Shown here: piece after piece, positions 61,119 through 64,000 of the stretch
Layout: each line of letters opens with the position of its first letter
Position numbering within the stretch: position 1 is the first letter of the stretch
Assembly (NCBI GenBank): GCA_003315335.1
Contig: QNRL01000010.1
Coordinates: 118,411-182,410, forward strand
Direction: 5' to 3'
Source of the DNA: Pseudocitrobacter faecalis
Lineage (GTDB): Bacteria; Pseudomonadota; Gammaproteobacteria; Enterobacterales; Enterobacteriaceae
DNA length: 64,000 nucleotides
The notes under the pieces: model-generated
Seen by the model: the letters and a program-made list of their open reading frames with translations, nothing else
Database searches by the model: none
What the model was told of the DNA's origin: nothing
Translations under genes and position numbers: made by a program

Positions 61119-61310
61119 TCATCGAGGCGCATAACCTTCTTCCCTTAACGCCTGTTGTAATTTTTCAATTGCGCTTTTCATTACCCAGGCTTCTTCGTCA
61201 CTCACAGCACAGCCACGAAGATCGCTCCAGCTCAGACGTTTAACTAATTGAGCAAGGGCCATAGTTTCATTCTCATCAAGCTGCAAACTCAGTGTCTCAA
61301 TACCTTCCAC
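61119..61310 (-). CDS. Small hypothetical protein
   Basis: 63 residues, acidic and helical (NETMALAQLVKRLSWSDLRG, then EEAWVMKSAIEKLQQALREEGY). Looks like a complete small soluble protein. Not recognised. Confidence 0.55.
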   Translation of the reverse strand: MEGIETLSLQLDENETMALAQLVKRLSWSDLRGCAVSDEEAWVMKSAIEKLQQALREEGYAPR

Positions 61311-61401
61311 TATCTAACCTCCCTTATACTGAAAAATGGCGCTTTATTTCTGACCAGATGCCGAAGCCTTGAATGCGGCCGGAACTGCCGTTGTTTCTAC
61401 T

Positions 61402-61743
61402 TTACAGAAATGGAATTAAAAAGTGGTGGTGCTGGGCACGTTTCTTTTCCAGTCGGGGTTTAAGCCAGAGCCGAAACTCATTCAACTTCTCAGCAGCCAA
61501 AACCGCTTCAACGGGGAAAACTTTATATTTACCCTGCTGCTGAGGTTCACCCAACCATCGCCTGATGGCTCCGTCAGTCCATAAACGAGTCTCTTTGAGC
61601 CTGGTTACAGTGACCCATTTCCTGGACCATTCATCAAATTGTCGCTGGCGATCCCGATAACGTTGTTCTTCCTGCTGACGAAGCCAGTCGCGATCAACAG
61701 CGAATTTTCGGTATCCAACAAAGAGCCCTTGTACTTTGGCCAT
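61402..61743 (-). CDS. Hypothetical protein
   Basis: 113 residues, strongly basic and aromatic (RQQEEQRYRDRQRQFDEWSRKWVTVTRLK; WTDGAIRRWLGEP). The central stretch looks like a helix-turn-helix reminiscent of a small excisionase-type or caspid-linked reader, too weak for a call. Confidence 0.5.
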   Translation of the reverse strand: MAKVQGLFVGYRKFAVDRDWLRQQEEQRYRDRQRQFDEWSRKWVTVTRLKETRLWTDGAIRRWLGEPQQQGKYKVFPVEAVLAAEKLNEFRLWLKPRLEKKRAQHHHFLIPFL

Positions 61744-62078
61744 GACAACATTCCGGTTTGCTTAGAACTGTTCAGACAGACATGTCAGGGATAAAGCTGA
61801 AGAAAAAGGTACAACGAAGAATAACCAAGACATAGGCCTGCCGGGTAAGTGGTGCGGTGCACAGGACTGTCGGAAAGTACGCTCAGAGAGGGTCGTTTAA
61901 GCATGATGCACCACCGCCAGCCAGCCTTAATAATGGTAATGTACCACTGGGTTACCAGACAGACCAGTAACGCATCAAACATAAAACTGTTTTTTAAAAA
62001 ACGTCAGGAACGTAGCCTGACCTTTTAACCAGTGGTGTAAAAAACATACAGATTGCTCTGAGGTATGAGGTTCAGCAA
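61744..62078. other. Region with no clear gene
   Basis: A 65-residue minus-strand frame (61785-61982) is present but has no good ribosome-binding site or recognisable sequence, so it is not called. Confidence 0.4.
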
Positions 62079-62234
62079 CTAGCCTTGTCGACGCAGAAAC
62101 ATTAAGTAATCAATAGCAGCTATCGCAAACAATGGTGAAAACCACCACGTGCTTTTCAACAAGCCAAGCGGCAGAAAGAGTACAGTTGCCATCGAATAAA
62201 CAAAAACACGAACCATACCATCTGTAATAAACAT
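62079..62234 (-). CDS. Small membrane protein, 51 residues
   Basis: ATG 62234 to TAG 62079. The product begins FITDGMVRVFVYSMATVLFL and has a second hydrophobic stretch WWFSPLFAIAAIDYLMF. The arrangement (two short membrane helices, WW at the start of the second, basic tail) recalls small DUF2892-like membrane proteins. Too short for certainty. Confidence 0.4.
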   Translation of the reverse strand: MFITDGMVRVFVYSMATVLFLPLGLLKSTWWFSPLFAIAAIDYLMFLRRQG

Positions 62235-62294
62235 AGGCTATTTGCAATCTGAGGTTGGATTGTAGATTTTAGTTAGAAATGGATCAAAGTCCGT

Positions 62295-62359
62295 TTTGTG
62301 CAAAACTTGGTTGACAACCCTCTTTTGGAAGATGTGCCGTTTCGTGCAAAAGTTGGTTG
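62295..62359. repeat. Direct repeat upstream of the hsdM fragment
   Basis: Two 19-bp units, TTTGTGCAAAACTTGGTTG at 62295-62313 and TTCGTGCAAAAGTTGGTTG at 62341-62359, match at 17 of 19 positions with a 46-bp period. Confidence 0.7.
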
Positions 62360-62368
62360 GAGGCCAAG

Positions 62369-62610
62369 ATGGCAGAGTTCGTAGGTTCGGCTGCTTCGCA
62401 AGCTGATTTCATTTGGAAGAACGCGGAAGACCTGTGGGGGGGGATTTCAAGCATACCGACTTCGGCAAGATCATTTTGCCGTTTACTCTGCTGCGTCGAT
62501 TGGAGTGCGCACTGGAGTCTACACGGGAAGCATCGCTCGATAGCCAACCAGCCACGATTGAGTTCTTAGAAGCAGAGTTCAGTGTTGATTTCGATGCGCT
62601 GCTATCTTGA
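62369..62610 (+). pseudogene. Truncated, frameshifted hsdM (type I methyltransferase) start
   Basis: ATG 62369 gives [23 protein letters not shown], the start of HsdM. A run of eight G (62436-62443) then shifts the frame; the other frame continues the HsdM pattern [20 protein letters not shown] up to TGA 62608-62610. Two inserted or one missing base would explain it. Only about 80 of some 500 residues remain, so the enzyme is dead. Confidence 0.8.
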
Positions 62611-62658
62611 CCGCCAATCAGACCCGCATGGTTCAGGTTTGTGTATGAGAGTCCCCAA

Positions 62659-62984
62659 ATGGCTGTAGTTCTAACCAAAGCCTTGATTGAAGCCGGCCGC
62701 GCCGGAAATAGTGGGTACAGAAAAGGCAGTTGCTTGCGCTGGGCGTAAGTTACCCGCCGAAAAGCGGCTGGATCGAACGACTGATCGGCACTGAGGTATC
62801 TGACGAGCAGTACGAACGCTTTCTGGGGCACAGCACGAGCAAGCAGGCTGAACAGATCCTACGCGGAGAGCAGCCAGCCAAGGGGCTTCAGTATGCAAAG
62901 CGAGCGAAGAAGCTCGCTTCTGAAAGAAAAGCCACAATTGATCTGGATAACGAGCACCTGTCTGAAATCGAAAAGTATCGGTAG
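62659..62984 (+). pseudogene. Frameshifted small gene of unknown function
   Basis: ATG 62659 reads AVVLTKALIEAGRAGNSGYRKG, then a frame change near 62727-62729 (one missing base expected) leads to QLLALGVSYPPKSGWIERLIGTEVSDEQYERFLG and on to TAG 62984. The joined product would be about 108 residues. It lies in the same direction just after the hsdM remnant. Confidence 0.6.
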
Positions 62985-62986
62985 CC

Positions 62987-63366
62987 CTAGACTTTTAGCC
63001 GCTGAAGATCTCTTAGATACCATTGGTGAAACTTGCTGAAGTCAGCCTTCTGTTTCTCTACCGTGCTGTTATAGATCGCATCACTGGTAACCGCACAAGC
63101 AGTCCAGCCAGCCTCATAGACGAAGCGAGTAGCTATCGGTGACTTCTTCGGGGTGCTATCCCAGCGGTTTTTGAGCCACCGCGCAAGCCCTTCATCAAGA
63201 GGGACCACCAGATTTAGCTGCTGTTTTGTGCGAGTGATACCGACATAAAACAGCCGACGTTCCTCCTCGATTTCCTCTTCGGCCGGAGGGGTGTTCATCG
63301 ATGTGCGAACGCTGTAAACATCATCGGGTTTGCCGCCAGGAAATTCCTGCTCATTCAGCCCGATCA
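62987..63366 (-). pseudogene. UvrD-like helicase C-terminal fragment, cut by a transposon end
   Basis: The minus-strand frame reads LIGLNEQEFPGG, then PPAEEEIEEERRLFYVGITRTKQQL (helicase motif VI) to the stop near 62987. The frame runs without a start codon right up to base 63366, where a Tn21-type terminal repeat begins. Upstream motifs are missing, so the insertion truncated it. Confidence 0.8.
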
Positions 63367-63388
63367 GGGGTCGTCTCAGAAAACGGAA
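63367..63388. repeat. Tn21-type terminal inverted repeat, partial
   Basis: GGGGTCGTCTCAGAAAACGG followed by AA matches the outer part of the 38-bp terminal repeat of Tn21-family transposons. The match stops after about 22 bp, where IS110-family sequence appears to begin; such IS elements are known to insert inside these repeats. Confidence 0.75.
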
Positions 63389-64000
63389 TCTATGGTCACT
63401 CCCGTTTTTGCAACACCGATTTTGACGACAAGTTGGCTTGCTTGAATCTATCCGGCGTCTGAATGGGATTTTATTCCCGCGCCTTGATGAGTTCCGCGCC
63501 TGATGAACCTCCAGAAAATATACGGCTTCAATGAGCCTTTCCGTTTTACAGGTTCCTCAACAGGCCGGTGGGCCGTTAGTATCATCAATATCAGTATTCG
63601 CAAAACCAGATCAGTAATTCTTTAAACCGGTGTATTTCTGCCGTTATGCTACATAAGTTTGCTGTCGTGCCGTTAGGGCCCAGGCTATTCTGGCCAGCTT
63701 GTTTGCCAGAGCACAAGTGACGACAAAGTTGCTTTTCCGGCACAGTAAATCCCTGACCCAATCGGCCAATTTGCCAGACTGGTGTTCCAGTTTTTGTATG
63801 AATACCCTGGCACATTGAACCAACAAAGTTCGGATCTTTTTATTACCTCGCTTACTAATTCCCAGCAATGTCGTCCTACCTCCCGTGCTGTACTGCCGAG
63901 GTACAAGCCCTGTTGCCGCCGCAAAGTCACGGCTGCTGGCGTACTGCTTCCCGTCGCCAATCTCAGTTGAAATAGTACTCGCTGTCAGTGTTCCGACGCA
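63389..64000 (-). mobile_element. IS110-family element (IS4321/IS5075-like), partial
   Basis: Begins inside the Tn21-type repeat and carries the transposase C-terminus on the minus strand. The far end lies outside the window. No target duplication is expected for this family. Confidence 0.7.
63644..64000 (-). CDS. IS110-family transposase, C-terminal part
   Basis: About 118 residues visible; the frame is open to the right edge, so the N-terminus is missing. The pattern GDGKQYASSRDFAAATGLVP, then STGGRTTLLGISKRGNKKIR, then LLVQCARVFIQKLE, is the C-terminal transposase domain with the conserved S-x-G-x-x-LGxISKxGNxxLR region. It ends at TAA-type stop near 63644. Confidence 0.85.
   Translation of the reverse strand, partial: CVGTLTASTISTEIGDGKQYASSRDFAAATGLVPRQYSTGGRTTLLGISKRGNKKIRTLLVQCARVFIQKLEHQSGKLADWVRDLLCRKSNFVVTCALANKLARIAWALTARQQTYVA

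Noticed and set aside
61785..61982. 65-residue minus-strand ORF
   Set aside because: No ribosome-binding site, no family pattern and low-complexity hydrophobic stretches; not separable from chance.
1..64000. tRNA, rRNA, replication origin or oriT
   Set aside because: No cloverleaf, rRNA segment, iteron array or nic-site region was recognised on reading; a covariance search was not possible.

Overview
The window reads as backbone of a large IncHI2-type (R478-like) conjugative plasmid of an enterobacterium. Three gene sets support this by recognition of the translations: the distal part of an F-type transfer operon as arranged in IncH plasmids (trhP, trhW, trhU, trhN, trhI, next to a very large Ig-like secreted protein), a full tellurite-resistance/stress locus (terZABCDEF with the divergent terW-Y-X and biosynthetic genes), and a plasmid Hha-like protein. 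No database search was possible; family names rest on motifs and recall.

Layout. 1-1669: the end of a ParR/StbB-like partition gene split by an intact 1,057-bp IS903 with a 9-bp target duplication. 2.0-8.1 kb: three small genes and a 1,434-residue exported Ig-like protein. 8.2-17.5 kb: trhP-trhW-a 44-residue ORF-trhU-trhN-(lipoprotein, opposite strand)-trhI. 17.9-32.4 kb: a co-directional block of mostly unknown genes, including an SSB-like protein, a MoxR/CobS-like AAA+ ATPase, a DUF3150-like protein, a CobT-like protein with an HEAGH motif and a VWA domain, a Toprim primase and five members of a divergent paralogous family. 32.7-37.2 kb: small unknown and membrane proteins. 37.2-40.2 kb: tyrosine recombinase, Hha-like protein and a frameshifted zinc-ribbon gene. 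40.4-53.8 kb (minus strand): ter accessory genes. 54.1-60.3 kb: terZABCDEF. 60.4-64 kb: decayed material (hsdM and helicase fragments), then a Tn21-type terminal repeat and a partial IS110-family element running off the edge.

Three signals go beyond gene content. (1) The AAA+ gene ends in an A AAA AAG heptamer with an upstream GGAG and a downstream stem-loop, the layout of the dnaX -1 frameshift site. A -1 shift would add 104 residues encoded in the apparent gap 21333-21644. (2) Twelve genes in 18.8-31.5 kb are each preceded by a structured leader of the same design with different sequence: an outer CCC/GGG hairpin, a loop complementary to a downstream segment, and that segment also complementary to the ribosome-binding site. 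(3) The 11-bp palindrome AAAGTNACTTT occurs 16 times, inside and between unrelated genes and in several reading frames, so it looks like a plasmid-wide protein-binding site.

The transfer genes build the pilus and mating-pair apparatus. The ter locus couples TerD-family calcium-binding proteins, VWA adaptors, a kinase/PP2C pair and a predicted nucleoside-like metabolite pathway. The 17.9-32.4 kb block may be a chaperone-ATPase system of unknown purpose whose translation and transcription are set gene by gene through the leaders.
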